A stretch of DNA of 64,000 nt from Methylococcaceae bacterium UBA7658 (GCA_002483425.1 DLHW01000071.1:32699-96698), one strand, 5' to 3'. Shown: positions 45,152-55,834, numbered from the stretch's first letter. The notes: generated by a model not told the origin, from the sequence alone. Program-made: numbers and translations.

Positions 45152-45583
45152 ATGAGCCAAGCGAAAACCAATGCCCGTAAAGCCGCGCTGCAAGCGCTGT
45201 ACCAATGGCAAATGACCGGGCAAAGTTTGCTCGGAATCGAACAACAGTTTTGCGAAGGCGAAGACGACTGGTTAAAGAATGCGCAAAAAAGCTATTTCCG
45301 TGACTTATTGCACGGCATTCCGCAACATCTGGAAGTCATCGATGCCGCGATGTCGGATTTTGTCGACCGTCCTGTAGATATTATCGATCCCGTCGAACGC
45401 GCAATTCTGCGCTTGGGTGTTTATGAGTTGTTATTTAAGATCGAAATGCCCTACCGCGTTGTACTTAACGAAGCGATTAACCTTGCCAAGGAGTTCGGCG
45501 CCGATGGCAGTCATAAGTATGTTAACGGGATTTTGGATAAGGTTGCGCAAGAGAAGCGCGTTATTGAGACTAGGAATCGATAA
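45152..45583 (+). CDS. nusB: Transcription antitermination factor NusB
   Basis: RNA-binding protein of the rRNA antitermination complex, 143 residues. Typical motifs are ARKAALQALYQWQMTG, the helix RAILRLGVYELL and VVLNEAINLAKEFG with KYVNGILDKVA at the end. Standard position after ribH. The gene string is then interrupted by a relE remnant before thiL. Confidence 0.95.
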   Translation: MSQAKTNARKAALQALYQWQMTGQSLLGIEQQFCEGEDDWLKNAQKSYFRDLLHGIPQHLEVIDAAMSDFVDRPVDIIDPVERAILRLGVYELLFKIEMPYRVVLNEAINLAKEFGADGSHKYVNGILDKVAQEKRVIETRNR

Positions 45584-45610
45584 ACTAAATCATAAAATTC
45601 AAGTAGGCTG

Positions 45611-45922
45611 AAAATTTCTGCCCAGCGCCAAGACAGAGCGGGATCAACTGGACAACAGAGCAAAAAGTCCAGTTTGAGAAGCAATTGGGGAAATGCCTTG
45701 AAAACCTGCGTATTACCGCCAATAAGTTACGCAATTACGATTTTGCTTACAAAATAAAACTGCGCTCGTCCGGTACCGTTGGTTTATGAGGTTGATGACC
45801 AAGACATTGTTATTTTCGCCATCGCTGTCGGTAAAAGAGAAAACAATGACGTTTATGATGAGGCGAAGGACAGGACGAAATCATATAAACCGTCATTACA
45901 TCTTCATTTTTTTATTTTATAG
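45611..45922 (+). pseudogene. Decayed RelE-family toxin gene
   Basis: Fragments in changing frames read as RelE: FLPSAKTERDQLDNRA, then QFEKQLGKCLENLRITANKL and AYKIKLRSSG, then VYEVDDQDIVIFAIAVGKRE and NNDVYDEAKD. These align in order with E. coli RelE (KLRSSGYRLVYQV, VISVGKRER). At least three indels are needed: one in an A run near 45662 and two near 45773-45780. No antitoxin gene is recognisable upstream, where nusB ends. It is a fossil of a toxin-antitoxin module in the nusB-thiL gap. Confidence 0.8.
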
Positions 45923-45931
45923 CTTATCAAT

Positions 45932-46864
45932 TTGATTTCTGAATTTTGTCTCATCGACCGTTTCTTCAAACGAAGCAACCTTAATAATGCCGTCACCTTA
46001 GGCATCGGCGACGACTGCGCCTTGCTGGCTACTCCACAAGGTTACGAATTGGCAATTACTACCGATACGATGGTGGAAAATATCCATTTCTTTGCCGGTT
46101 GCGAGCCTTATGATTTAGGCCATAAATTGCTGGCGGTCAATCTGAGCGACCTCGCGAGCATGGGAGCGAAGCCGCTGGCGGTGACATTGGCATTGACGTT
46201 GCCGAAAGTCGATGAAGGTTGGCTAACTTTATTTGCCGATGGTTTTTTTGCCTTGGCTGAGCGTTTCAGTGTCGATTTAATCGGCGGTGATACTACGTCC
46301 GGCCCGTTAACCTTAACCGTGCAAGCGTTCGGCTTGGTGCCTAACGGACAAGCCCTAAAACGATCCGTTGCCTTGCCCGGCGATATTATTTGTGTTACTG
46401 GATTATTGGGCGAGGCCGGTTTGGGATTAAAAATCAAGCAGGGTTATGACTGCAAGCAACCGGAAAATGCCTTAAAGCGCTTTAACCGCCCCGACCCGCA
46501 AATCGAAATCGGGCAAGCCTTAATCGGCATCGCCAATGCCTGCATCGACATAAGCGATGGTTTAACCGGAGATCTTGGCCATATTCTGTACCAAAGCGGT
46601 GTCGGCGCATGCCTTGACTGGGAGGCAATGCCATTTTCGGAAGAAGTCAAATCCTATATCGGCGCAACCGGCGATTGGATGATGCCGCTGACAACGGGCG
46701 ACGATTACGAACTGTGTTTTACCGTCAGCCCGGATAAAACCGGCAAATTGGAAAACATTCCTCATACTAAAATCGGCGTTATCGACAACCACGCCGGACT
46801 TCGATTGAATAAGTCCGGACAGATACAACTGTTACAGGATAAAAGTTTTGAGCATTTTTCTTAA
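45932..46864 (+). CDS. thiL: Thiamine-monophosphate kinase
   Basis: Phosphorylates thiamine monophosphate to the diphosphate cofactor, which serves AceE among others. 310 residues with a TTG start at 45932 (no ATG fits the N-terminal motif SEFCLIDRFF). Motifs: GIGDDCALL, TTDTMVENIHF, LAVNLSDLASMGAKPLAV, LIGGDTTSGP, ISDGLTGDLGHI and TTGDDYELCF. Its 3' end overlaps pgpA by 17 bases. Confidence 0.93.
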   Translation: MISEFCLIDRFFKRSNLNNAVTLGIGDDCALLATPQGYELAITTDTMVENIHFFAGCEPYDLGHKLLAVNLSDLASMGAKPLAVTLALTLPKVDEGWLTLFADGFFALAERFSVDLIGGDTTSGPLTLTVQAFGLVPNGQALKRSVALPGDIICVTGLLGEAGLGLKIKQGYDCKQPENALKRFNRPDPQIEIGQALIGIANACIDISDGLTGDLGHILYQSGVGACLDWEAMPFSEEVKSYIGATGDWMMPLTTGDDYELCFTVSPDKTGKLENIPHTKIGVIDNHAGLRLNKSGQIQLLQDKSFEHFS

Positions 46865-47354
46865 TGCCGAATACGGCAAAAACCGCTTAAGCCCTAAGCA
46901 AATTCTGATCGACCCGATATTATTCCTGGCATTCGGCTTCGGCTCCGGCTTGGCGAAAAAAGCGCCGGGGACATTCGGGACGTTGGCGGCGGCGCCGTTG
47001 TATTGCTTACTAGCGCAAACGAACAATTTAATCTATAGCGCGGTCACATTGATAGCGACTGTAACAGGTTGCTGGATTTGCGGAAAGGCTGCCGAAAAAC
47101 TCGGCGAACACGATTTCGGCGGCATCGTCTGGGATGAAATCGCAGGTTATTTAATTACCTTATGGTTTATTCCATTCTCCTGGACAAACGTAGTGCTCGG
47201 CTTCATCCTATTCAGGTTCTTCGACATCCTTAAACCTTGGCCGATCAAGATTGCCGACCAGCGGGTAAAAGGCGGGTTTGGCATTATGCTGGACGACGTG
47301 CTAGCGGGCGTTTTCGCAAATCTGGTATTAGTCGTTCTTGTTAAATTGATGTAG
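46848..47354 (+). CDS. pgpA: Phosphatidylglycerophosphatase A
   Basis: Membrane enzyme that dephosphorylates phosphatidylglycerol phosphate. 168 residues starting with TTG at 46848 inside the end of thiL. Motifs: GFGSGLAKKAPGTFGTLAA, FGGIVWDEIAGYLITLW, RFFDILKPWPI and GGFGIMLDDVLAGV. Last gene of the nrdR-rib-nusB-thiL-pgpA string. Confidence 0.94.
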   Translation: MSIFLNAEYGKNRLSPKQILIDPILFLAFGFGSGLAKKAPGTFGTLAAAPLYCLLAQTNNLIYSAVTLIATVTGCWICGKAAEKLGEHDFGGIVWDEIAGYLITLWFIPFSWTNVVLGFILFRFFDILKPWPIKIADQRVKGGFGIMLDDVLAGVFANLVLVVLVKLM

Positions 47355-47513
47355 CACGAGCTAATAACATTGATTATTAGGGTTATGCGTTATCTTTAGA
47401 ATAAAACCGGTGTCTTTTAACAAGGTTTGCTCGTTATTTCTCTGAACTGGCCCTGCGGCTATGACGCCAAGAGATTCCGGACGGAAAAATGAGTAGTAAG
47501 TTTTTAAGCGACG

Positions 47514-49265
47514 TTATCGAAGCGGAGATTGCCCGATAAGAATTTCGACTTCCTCTGGGGGAAGCGGTATGCTTAAGAAATAACCCTGAGCCTCATCGCA
47601 GCCTTTGTGTTGTAAAAATTTTAATTGCTTTTCAGTTTCGACGCCTTCGGCAGTGACTTTCATATTCATGCTTTCCGCCATTGAAATGACGGCGGTTGCA
47701 ATAGCGCCGTTTTCAGCGGCATTTTCAATATCCCAGATAAAGCTCCGGTCTATTTTTAAGCGGTCGATTGGGAAACGTTTAAGACGGCTTAAGCTGGAGT
47801 ATCCCATACCGAAATCATCGATAGCTAAATGCACGCCGATCTTTTTAAGATTTATCAGTTGTTCGAGTACGCAACTGTCGTCGGAGACCAAGGCGGTTTC
47901 CGTTAATTCCAGCTCGAGAATATGAGGCAGCAAACCGGAATTAGTGAGCGCCTTTTCAACTTGAGCGGTAAATCCTTTGTTGACTAGCTGTATTCCTGAA
48001 ACGTTAACGGCAAGACGGCCGATCGCCAAGCCTTTGTTTTGCCATATTTTGGCTTGGTAACAAGCCTCTTTCAATACCCATTCTCCGATACTGCCGATCA
48101 ATCCGGTTTCTTCTGCTAACGGGATGAATTCAATTGGCGGCACTCGACCGAGTTCCTGGCAATTCCAGCGTAATAAGGCCTCGACACCGGAGAATTTTTT
48201 TGTTTCGAAGTTATAGATGGGTTGATAATGTAATGAGAACTCTTTCAGTTCTATCGCTTTACGTAAGTGATTTTCTAAACTAAGACGTCTTAAAGCCGCT
48301 TCCGTCATATCGTTTGAGAAATATTGATAGGTATTCCCCCCGGCGCGTTTAGAGTAATACATTGCCATGTCGGCATTTTTGATTAATTCGTCGGCCGTTT
48401 CGCCATCTTCCGGGTATATCGCGATGCCGATGCTGGTTGTCGTATACAACTCATGACCGTTGAATTTAAACAGCTGCGAAAGGGTTTCCCGTATGCGTTC
48501 GGCTACCATTGCCGCGTCTTCGTTGCGGACGATTCGTGATAGCAGAACGGTAAATTCGTCGCCGCCTAAACGGGCGAGCGATGCGCCTTCTTCGTTAGAA
48601 CCCGTCCGGATTAGCACATCGCTCGCGCGTAAGCTCTTTCGCAAACGGCATCCCGTTTCTTGCAATACCAAATCGCCTAGATGGTGACCTAGGGTATCGT
48701 TGATGCGTTTAAAACTATCAAGATCGAGATAAAGAATGCCTAATTTTGTTTGCTGGCGTTGCGCTAGAGCAACCATGTATTGTAAATGCTCGCGGAAAAA
48801 GACCCGGTTCGGCAATTGCGTCAGGCTGTCGAAATAAGCCATCCGGTGGAGTTTCTTTTCGCTATCGAGCAGCCGCAAAGTTGTGTCCGCCGATCTGAGC
48901 ATATAACGAACACGGTGAATCAATAAGGCGAAGTTGATGGGTTTAGTGATGAAATCGGTGGCGCCCGACTCGAACGCTCTGTTTATCGACTCTAGATCTT
49001 CTAAGCCTGTCATCATCAGAATCGGAGTATGTCTGCCCGATGGGATTTTTCTGACTTCATTACACACATCGAAGCCGTCGTATTTACCCGGCATCATAAC
49101 GTCCAGCAGAACGGCATCGGCGCCGGACTCTTGAAAAATACTTAACCCTTGTTCGCCATTTTTGGCAACAGTGGTTTTAAAGTCGGGCGCTCTAAGAGCT
49201 TGAGCCGCCAGCAAACGCACGATCGGATCGTCATCTATGATCAGTATATGGTTAAGGTCATGCAT
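47514..49265 (-). CDS. Response regulator with GGDEF and EAL domains
   Basis: A 583-residue cytosolic c-di-GMP enzyme. The REC domain (about 6-125) has the phosphoacceptor Asp55 (VLLDVMMPG) and acidic pair Asp11/Asp12. The GGDEF domain (about 145-315) has an intact GGDEF at 234-238 but no RxxD inhibitory site at the expected place upstream. The EAL domain (about 330-575) has EALLRW at 362 and DDFGMGYSS at 483-491, so phosphodiesterase residues look present. It can in principle both make and break c-di-GMP; the net direction cannot be read. It follows the hybrid kinase by 26 bases, which is its likely phosphodonor. Confidence 0.93.
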   Translation of the reverse strand: MHDLNHILIIDDDPIVRLLAAQALRAPDFKTTVAKNGEQGLSIFQESGADAVLLDVMMPGKYDGFDVCNEVRKIPSGRHTPILMMTGLEDLESINRAFESGATDFITKPINFALLIHRVRYMLRSADTTLRLLDSEKKLHRMAYFDSLTQLPNRVFFREHLQYMVALAQRQQTKLGILYLDLDSFKRINDTLGHHLGDLVLQETGCRLRKSLRASDVLIRTGSNEEGASLARLGGDEFTVLLSRIVRNEDAAMVAERIRETLSQLFKFNGHELYTTTSIGIAIYPEDGETADELIKNADMAMYYSKRAGGNTYQYFSNDMTEAALRRLSLENHLRKAIELKEFSLHYQPIYNFETKKFSGVEALLRWNCQELGRVPPIEFIPLAEETGLIGSIGEWVLKEACYQAKIWQNKGLAIGRLAVNVSGIQLVNKGFTAQVEKALTNSGLLPHILELELTETALVSDDSCVLEQLINLKKIGVHLAIDDFGMGYSSLSRLKRFPIDRLKIDRSFIWDIENAAENGAIATAVISMAESMNMKVTAEGVETEKQLKFLQHKGCDEAQGYFLSIPLPPEEVEILIGQSPLR

Positions 49266-49291
49266 GACTAATGGTCAGTCTTACCAAGATA

Positions 49292-52021
49292 TCAACTTAA
49301 ATAAAAGGCTAATTCTTTTTTAATCTCAGCGTATTGCGATTTAATTTCCGCAAGCGATTTACCCGAACTATCGTAACGTTGGTGTAATGCGTCGTATTCG
49401 ACGGATTTACACATTTCCGCTAAACCGTAAGCGCCGATTTGACTGCTGCTGGATTTTAGCGAGTGCGATATAGTTAATATAGTATCGATATTGCCATTTA
49501 GCCATGCTTCTTCTAACGAATTGAGTAAATTTTTCGTATTGTCTAAATAAACTGAAAGCACTTCTTTTAAAATGTCATTACCGTCACCGGCGCCAAGTTT
49601 TTGGATTGCCTCCAAAGCCGGTTTATGGATATGCGATTTAGCGGTGCTGTCCGGCTCAGCCGACCTAACCGGTAGAGACTCAAGCGATGAATCGTTCCCG
49701 TTCATAAGCCACAGCGTGATTAGACGATAAAGCAATTCTTTAGTAAAAGGTTTAGCCAAGTAATCGTCCATGCCCGCAATCAAACATTTTTCCCGGTCGC
49801 CTTTTATCGCATTCGCGGTTAAAGCAATAATAGGAAAATAAGGCAATTGGTTTTCTTTTTGTTGTTTTCTGATCTCGACGGTAGCGGCGTATCCGTCCAT
49901 TTCCGGCATCATGCAGTCCATTAAAACCAGATCGTATTTTTTATCGGCAATCGCTTGAAGCGCTTCTTTGCCGTTCGAAACCACATCAACCGAGCAACCG
50001 AAACCTTGCAGCATATAATTTGCAACGCTTTGGTTGACCGGATTGTCCTCTGCCACCAATATTTTTGCTCGCAAAACTTGCTTCGGCAACGCCGATACCG
50101 GTTTCTTCGCTTCTAAAGTTAACTGCTGGAACGACGGATTGATAATTTTACTCAGGCTTTTAAACAAATCCGATTTCCGGATAGGTTTGATCAAGTACGC
50201 TGAAAAGCCGTAGCTGGCGAATTCCGTGGCCTCACCCATAAAGAGGGTTGACGTTATCAGCAGCAACGGAATATGCGAAATTTCCGGATCCGCTTTAATG
50301 CGTTTGCCTAATTCCAATCCGTTCATCCCCGGCATTTTGATGTCGATTATGACTAAATCGAATTGCGGATTTTGTTCGCTAGGCTTTCGTAATAACTCCA
50401 GGGCGGAAATGGCGTCAGGTACGCAATCAACCCGCATTTTCCAAGTTAAGGCATAATTTTTTAGTATTTCACTGCTGCTTTGATTATCTTCAACAATCAG
50501 TAACTTCAAGTCTGCAAGCGCCGAAGATTCGGCAGGTTGCTGCGCAGACGGAACGGATACGGAATTAACGGGCAAAATAAAAGAAAATTGGGTGCCTTGC
50601 CCGGCGCGCGTTTGGACTTCTATCTTGCCGCCCATTAATTCGACGAGTTGTTTTGAAATGGCTAAACCCAGACCGGTGCCTCCGTATTTACGGGTAGTCG
50701 ACCCGTCGACCTGAGAAAATGCATTGAATAACATCGGTAAGGCATCGTTGCTGATACCGATACCGGTGTCTCGTATCGTAAAACACAACGCTAACGGCGA
50801 TGCTGCGTCAGCGTTGCCGGACGGTTTGACCGACGACGGCGCAACACAAACATCGACGACAACTTCGCCTTGGCCGGTAAATTTAACGGCGTTGCCGATT
50901 AAATTGCCGAGTATTTGCCGTAGCCGGGTCGGATCCCCGTTAATCATTTCCGGTACACCCGGAGCAATGTGTAAACCGTATTCCAGGCCTTTGCTTTGAG
51001 CCGGTTCCGCAAAGAGTTCGACAGTATCTTCGATGGTTTTATACAGATCGAAATCGAGGGTTTCTAACTCGAAACGCCCTGCTTCGATTTTAGAAAAATC
51101 AAGAATGTCGTTTATGATAGTCAGTAAAGATTCGCCTGATTTGTGGACCGTTTCGACAAAGCGGCGTTGTTTATCGGTTAAATCGGTGCCGAGCAATAAT
51201 TCGGCCATACCTAAAACTCCGTTCATCGGAGTACGGATCTCATGGCTCATATTCGCCAAAAATTGCGATTTAGCCGCATTCGCCGCTTCTGCGGCCGATT
51301 TTTCCTGCTCCAGCCGGATACGGTGGCGAGCCAATTCATGGTCTCGCAGGTACAGTTTTTCAAGCATGCGGTTAAACGCATCGACCAGTATTCCGATTTC
51401 GTCGTTTTGTTGCTTCGGCACACGGATCTCGTATTTATCGCTTTCCGACACTTGCGCCGCGGCTTGCGCAAGCTGGTTAATTGGTTTAATGACCTTATCG
51501 GCAAAGCGCTGAGCGACCATTTTGGCAACCAGAAACGCTATCAACATAGCCGCGCCGAATATGCCCAAATCGGTTGTCAGCTCTAGCCACATTTGGCTCA
51601 GTTCGGCGCGTAGATAAAGATTTCCCAAAACCTCCTTGTCGTTCACCACCGGCTGATCGTAGACGACCTCCCGGTACGGAAACCAGGACGGTAACGGAAA
51701 AACGGGCGGATGATCATAGCCTGCGATTATTTGACCGTTCGCCAAATACAGTTTGGCTTCGACAACCGGCTGAATGAGCTTGAAAGAATCTAACTTTTGT
51801 TGCGCGCTTTTATCGTCCTTAAACATCAGCGCGCCCTGAGAATTATTCGCCGTAATTTGCGCCAAGGCTTGCAATTGCTGTCTCGACGCATGGAGCGATT
51901 TAGCAGTTTCGTTTATTGCAATAAAGGCAAACACAATCAACATAGAACCCGCTAAAAACTTTACAATCAGTTTCTGTAGCTTATAAGAAATGGATTCGAT
52001 GCGCTTGAGCCGGATTGCCAT
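49292..52021 (-). CDS. Hybrid sensor histidine kinase with two receivers and an Hpt domain
   Basis: A 909-residue inner-membrane phosphorelay protein. Two helices (about 18-38 and 152-172) bound a periplasmic sensor of about 110 residues, CHASE8-like. HAMP (about 172-225), then HisKA with His260 in [12 protein letters not shown], HATPase with N, G1 (DTGIGI) and G2 ([10 protein letters not shown]) boxes, receiver 1 (Asp560 in IIDIKMPG), receiver 2 (Asp702 in [11 protein letters not shown]) and Hpt with His853 in [10 protein letters not shown]. All phospho-sites are intact. RBS AGAGGA lies before the ATG. It is placed between yfiR-like and GGDEF-EAL genes with gaps of 2 and 26 bases. Confidence 0.94.
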   Translation of the reverse strand: MAIRLKRIESISYKLQKLIVKFLAGSMLIVFAFIAINETAKSLHASRQQLQALAQITANNSQGALMFKDDKSAQQKLDSFKLIQPVVEAKLYLANGQIIAGYDHPPVFPLPSWFPYREVVYDQPVVNDKEVLGNLYLRAELSQMWLELTTDLGIFGAAMLIAFLVAKMVAQRFADKVIKPINQLAQAAAQVSESDKYEIRVPKQQNDEIGILVDAFNRMLEKLYLRDHELARHRIRLEQEKSAAEAANAAKSQFLANMSHEIRTPMNGVLGMAELLLGTDLTDKQRRFVETVHKSGESLLTIINDILDFSKIEAGRFELETLDFDLYKTIEDTVELFAEPAQSKGLEYGLHIAPGVPEMINGDPTRLRQILGNLIGNAVKFTGQGEVVVDVCVAPSSVKPSGNADAASPLALCFTIRDTGIGISNDALPMLFNAFSQVDGSTTRKYGGTGLGLAISKQLVELMGGKIEVQTRAGQGTQFSFILPVNSVSVPSAQQPAESSALADLKLLIVEDNQSSSEILKNYALTWKMRVDCVPDAISALELLRKPSEQNPQFDLVIIDIKMPGMNGLELGKRIKADPEISHIPLLLITSTLFMGEATEFASYGFSAYLIKPIRKSDLFKSLSKIINPSFQQLTLEAKKPVSALPKQVLRAKILVAEDNPVNQSVANYMLQGFGCSVDVVSNGKEALQAIADKKYDLVLMDCMMPEMDGYAATVEIRKQQKENQLPYFPIIALTANAIKGDREKCLIAGMDDYLAKPFTKELLYRLITLWLMNGNDSSLESLPVRSAEPDSTAKSHIHKPALEAIQKLGAGDGNDILKEVLSVYLDNTKNLLNSLEEAWLNGNIDTILTISHSLKSSSSQIGAYGLAEMCKSVEYDALHQRYDSSGKSLAEIKSQYAEIKKELAFYLS

Positions 52022-52023
52022 CG

Positions 52024-52581
52024 CTAACGTCCTCTTACGTCCCGCGCGATTTGCAGCATTTTGGAGCTTAACTTTATCTTTACCCGTTCGACAGGCGCCA
52101 GATTGACTTCGAATTGAAGACGTTTTTCTTCCTGAATGAGTTCAATCATACCGCCTTCGTCGAGAAAACCTTTCATGCTGCTCACCGTTAGCACAGGCGA
52201 GTTTGCAATGTTTTTTAACCATTCTTGCACACGAATCGGCTTTTCGTTATCAGGAATGTAGAGTAAGTGGCAACCTTCAATGGTATCGCCTTGCAATAAC
52301 GTTTTAATTTTAATTCGATAACTTTGAATATCTTTGCCCGAAAGCGAGCTGAGATCTATGGTATCACTATCGGTATAGAATTCACATAGCGTGATATCGC
52401 TCGTGATGACATCGGGCGGCCATTCGCTCAGTTTTATAAAATTAAATAAAAAAGCAACCGTTAACGCGGGAGTTTCACTGACCGGCACAGCTGGATAGGC
52501 TTTATGCCCCAGTAAACAAATTAGCAAGACACTAATCCGCAATACTTTTAATGACCCTAACAGCCGGTTTAATTGCCGCAT
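52024..52581 (-). CDS. YfiR-family periplasmic protein (DUF4154)
   Basis: A 185-residue exported protein of the YfiR family. The N-terminal hydrophobic signal ends near HKAYPAVP. Family features: the early [15 protein letters not shown], then GCHLLYIP and [19 protein letters not shown] near the end. In Pseudomonas, YfiR is a periplasmic repressor of the membrane diguanylate cyclase YfiN; here the likely partner is the periplasmic sensor of the hybrid kinase encoded 2 bases downstream. It starts 2 bases after the receptor stop. Confidence 0.9.
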   Translation of the reverse strand: MRQLNRLLGSLKVLRISVLLICLLGHKAYPAVPVSETPALTVAFLFNFIKLSEWPPDVITSDITLCEFYTDSDTIDLSSLSGKDIQSYRIKIKTLLQGDTIEGCHLLYIPDNEKPIRVQEWLKNIANSPVLTVSSMKGFLDEGGMIELIQEEKRLQFEVNLAPVERVKIKLSSKMLQIARDVRGR

Positions 52582-52583
52582 TT

Positions 52584-54563
52584 TTAGAAGCCGTACTCCA
52601 AACGGAACCTAACCGTTCGTCCGTCCATGGCTAAAGTGTCCTGCCTAAAATTATCGTCGGTTACAATTTTATAATGCTGATCGAAAACGTTATAGATGCC
52701 TAATGACGCTTGCAATCCGTATAGCGGTTTAGTCATAGCCATGTTAATGTTGAATAAATGATACGATGGGGCTTTGTTTCCTGTAACGGTCCGGCGCTCG
52801 TCCACAAAGATTTCTTCAAAACCCAAAGTCAGCCGGTTGCCGAATAACGGTTCGGCGTAATGCGCCTTGACTAAATTACTTGGAGAATCATTGGCCCAGG
52901 CCGCATGGCCAGGATTTTTATCGCGGGTGCTGGTATGCGTCCATGTCAGTTTTACTTGCCGTCCGTTACTCCAATGTTTATCGGCGCCGAATTCAAAGCC
53001 GAGGGTTTTATAGGCCCCCGCGTTGACGGTGTTAAACGTGACCGGATCCAGCGACAAAACCTTATGAACGTCATTGTAGAACACGGTTCCGAGCAGTTTT
53101 AAACCGCTGACCGGGTACCATTCCGCAACGGCCTCATAGGTATCGACATGCTCTTCTTCCAACGGTTTGGCGTCCGGTAAGTTGAGATCTTGCTCGAGCA
53201 CATTAGGCGCCCTAAAGGCCGAACCGTATAACAGTTTCGTCGTAATAACCGGCGTAATATCCCAAACCAAACCGATTCGAGGGTTTAGCTGTAATTGCTT
53301 TAACCGGTGGTGATAATCTAAACGAGCGCCGGCGTTTAATAATAGGTTACCGGTAATCCTGTATTCGTCTTGAATATAAAAACCGGCCCGCCAGCCGTTG
53401 TTGTTCGTTTCGTAATAAAGTTCGGGAGGTGAAATATCATAGTTAACGAAATGTTGCCGCTGGTCTTTTTGGAATTCAACACCGCTTATCCACTTATGAT
53501 GCGCAAATTGGGTGCCCGTGAGTTTTATTTCGCCGCCCCACCAGCGCGAATCGGCGCCTTCAAACGATTGAACCGGCGTATTGTCCAAGTTGGTATAAGG
53601 CCCAATCGAATGGTAATCGTACCAGTGATGAAAACCCCTGATTTCCAAGCCCAAATCGGCATTGATCTGTGTCAGATAATCAAGATCCAGATAACCCTGA
53701 CTATCCACGCTGAAATTGTCTTGATTAAAAAGCGCAAAAAAAGGGGCTGTCGGTATCTCCTTGCGGCGGGTGATATAGCCGCCGCGCAGAGTAAAATCGC
53801 CGTAGCTTAACTTACCGAAGGTTCGAAAGTTACGCTCCTGATCGTTATCTTGAGAAATGCCGTTGTTGTCATCGGAAAATTCCGGGTAAAACAGTTGCTC
53901 ATTGCCATGGCTATTAAAATGGGAACCGTTCAATAAAAGTTCGGCACCGTTTTGCCATTTTTTACCGTAAGTTATCCGCCCCCGGTAAGTATCTAAGCTG
54001 CCGGCTTCGCCGCTGACCCGAACGCCGTCGATATCCCTGCCCTGTTTTGTAACGACATTCACCACTCCAAGCAGCGCATTAGCCCCGTATACCGATGACC
54101 CGGAACCGGGTATGTACTCAATCCGGTCGATAAGGTTCATATCTAACAGAAATTCTTCGGCGATAAATCCCGTGTCGAAAATGGTTTCGTTCATTCTGCG
54201 TCCGTCGATCATGATGAGAACGCGCGCATTGTAATCGCCCGGACGGGAAAAGCCCCGGTTCCCTAAATAGGTGTAGTTGCGGTCGTTACGAATGTATAGG
54301 CCCCGGATGGAATTCAAGGCGTCCGCCAATGTCCGCCAGCCGTAATTTCTAATATTCTCGGCGGTTAAAACTTCCACGGCCGAGGGCGCTTCGGACGATT
54401 TTTGTTTGAAACGCGAAGCGGATTCCACTTCGACATTAACCAACTCTTCCAAGCTGAGATCGATAACCTGATTTGATTTTTCAGCTAACGCTAAGTCTGG
54501 GTAACTAAAAATACAGTTCGATAATAATACGCCACAAAGAATACTGCGGTAAAAACGGGTCAT
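52584..54563 (-). CDS. TonB-dependent-receptor-like outer membrane protein
   Basis: A 659-residue outer-membrane beta barrel with a plug. The signal peptide ends near LALA-EKS. The plug (about 45-160) has APSAVEVLTAENIRNYGWRT, IDGRRMNE, IEYIPGSGSSVYGANALLGVVNVVT. The 22-stranded barrel ends with the aromatic terminus RFRLEYGF. A short N-terminal stretch VIDLSLEELVNVEVESASR resembles receptors linked to YfiR/kinase genes. No periplasmic sigma-regulator (STN) domain. It is the first gene of a four-gene signalling operon, so sensing rather than bulk uptake is suspected. Confidence 0.9.
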   Translation of the reverse strand: MTRFYRSILCGVLLSNCIFSYPDLALAEKSNQVIDLSLEELVNVEVESASRFKQKSSEAPSAVEVLTAENIRNYGWRTLADALNSIRGLYIRNDRNYTYLGNRGFSRPGDYNARVLIMIDGRRMNETIFDTGFIAEEFLLDMNLIDRIEYIPGSGSSVYGANALLGVVNVVTKQGRDIDGVRVSGEAGSLDTYRGRITYGKKWQNGAELLLNGSHFNSHGNEQLFYPEFSDDNNGISQDNDQERNFRTFGKLSYGDFTLRGGYITRRKEIPTAPFFALFNQDNFSVDSQGYLDLDYLTQINADLGLEIRGFHHWYDYHSIGPYTNLDNTPVQSFEGADSRWWGGEIKLTGTQFAHHKWISGVEFQKDQRQHFVNYDISPPELYYETNNNGWRAGFYIQDEYRITGNLLLNAGARLDYHHRLKQLQLNPRIGLVWDITPVITTKLLYGSAFRAPNVLEQDLNLPDAKPLEEEHVDTYEAVAEWYPVSGLKLLGTVFYNDVHKVLSLDPVTFNTVNAGAYKTLGFEFGADKHWSNGRQVKLTWTHTSTRDKNPGHAAWANDSPSNLVKAHYAEPLFGNRLTLGFEEIFVDERRTVTGNKAPSYHLFNINMAMTKPLYGLQASLGIYNVFDQHYKIVTDDNFRQDTLAMDGRTVRFRLEYGF

Positions 54564-55189
54564 TTTAGAGGTTTTGCTGTTTCGGTTGCGCCGTGTTTCG
54601 AATCGGGAACTATCATATCAATTTCGATCTTGTTTTAGTTAACCATTATGAATAGCTATTTGATTATTTTTATTATTTTGTGAGCGAAATCATAGTTTCC
54701 CAATAGTGTTGGCGTGGTTAAGACCCGGGGTTCTGGTGTACTTTAACCGAGCTGAATTGAATCAAAGTCTAGTCGAATATTGACTGAAATAAAGCTTTAA
54801 ATAAACGATCATCAATCTTTGTTTAAAAAATAATTGAAATAATGACTTGCCCGCGTTGTTAACAATTTCGGTTTTACCGGATTAAAAGCAAGGCGTACAG
54901 TAAATATAAAAATAAACCGGCTAAATGCTGATTTAACCTGAATGCTATTTTAAAATGCTTTTGCCCTCGCTCTATTCAACACCAGCATTTCAATGAACAA
55001 TTTTTTAACAAAGCGTAGCCATTGTTGGCTCTATAAAAATGTCAATTTTATCAACGGATAAACATAAACAGACAGTGAAAACCTGTTCAGGAAAAATCAA
55101 TGTTTATAAATGCGTCAAACCGGAAAATATTGTTGAATTTTTAAATAATATGAAAATGATTGTTTACTACTAATAGAGGGGGTTACCTT
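54564..55189. other. Divergent intergenic region of about 625 bp
   Basis: AT-rich; it must contain the promoters of the receptor operon (minus) and of the lipoprotein gene (plus). A TGAAAATGATTG stretch near 55150 only partly resembles a Fur box. No open frame, riboswitch-like element or strong hairpin was recognised. Confidence 0.4.
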
Positions 55190-55834
55190 ATGAATAAACT
55201 AAATCAACCGGTTACGATTAAGGGGCTAAGAACCGTTTTTAGCCGATGTTTGCTAGGACTGATTTGTTGGACAGTAACGGCATGTCAGGTTGAAAAGCCA
55301 ATGCAAAGTTCGGCGCAAAATCAAAACGCAATGAACCCCGTAAATCGCGTCGGCTGGCGAGCGTTGCTGATGTGGAATGACGACTGCGAACAAGCCTTTC
55401 TCAGTACGCAAGCTACCGGTTATTCCGGGGTGGAAACCTACGCCTTGGCTAAAGACGATACTCTTGTCATCGTGATGTGCGCCGTTGCCAGTTATCAACC
55501 ATCGTTTTTATTGTACCGGCTGCAAGCCTTTACAGCGCAACCGCTTACGTTGACAACGTATCTTTCAAGCGATGGCGAAACCTTGCAACGGGAACGTCAA
55601 AACGAACTCTGGGGCGAACCGGTTTTTTTTAAAGATACAGGGAAATTAATCATTTTCACCGCCGCAAGACAAACCAAAGATTGCGGCACATGGGCCCAAT
55701 ACGGCTTCACTGCGGAGTCCGCAACATTAGAAAAGCTACATTACCGGTTACCTTGTCCTGCCGTTCCGGTAGAGCCTTTAACCGTTAATCCGGTGATCCC
55801 GCCTGCACACTGGAACCCTTATGCTGTGAAATAG
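55190..55834 (+). CDS. Lipoprotein with DUF1176-like C-terminal region
   Basis: A 214-residue envelope lipoprotein. The ATG at 55190 follows GAGGGGG; the lipobox is TVTACQ at about residue 33. The mature protein has DDCEQAFLSTQATGYSGVETYAL, later ELWGEPVFF, LIIFTAARQTKDCG and YRLPCP, reminiscent of DUF1176 proteins with paired Cys. Function unknown. It lies 110 bases before the GH19 gene and could share a transcript with it. Confidence 0.65.
   Translation: MNKLNQPVTIKGLRTVFSRCLLGLICWTVTACQVEKPMQSSAQNQNAMNPVNRVGWRALLMWNDDCEQAFLSTQATGYSGVETYALAKDDTLVIVMCAVASYQPSFLLYRLQAFTAQPLTLTTYLSSDGETLQRERQNELWGEPVFFKDTGKLIIFTAARQTKDCGTWAQYGFTAESATLEKLHYRLPCPAVPVEPLTVNPVIPPAHWNPYAVK

Noticed and set aside
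55145..55165. Fur box before the lipoprotein gene
   Set aside because: TGAAAATGATTG matches only part of the 19-bp palindrome and lacks the second arm.
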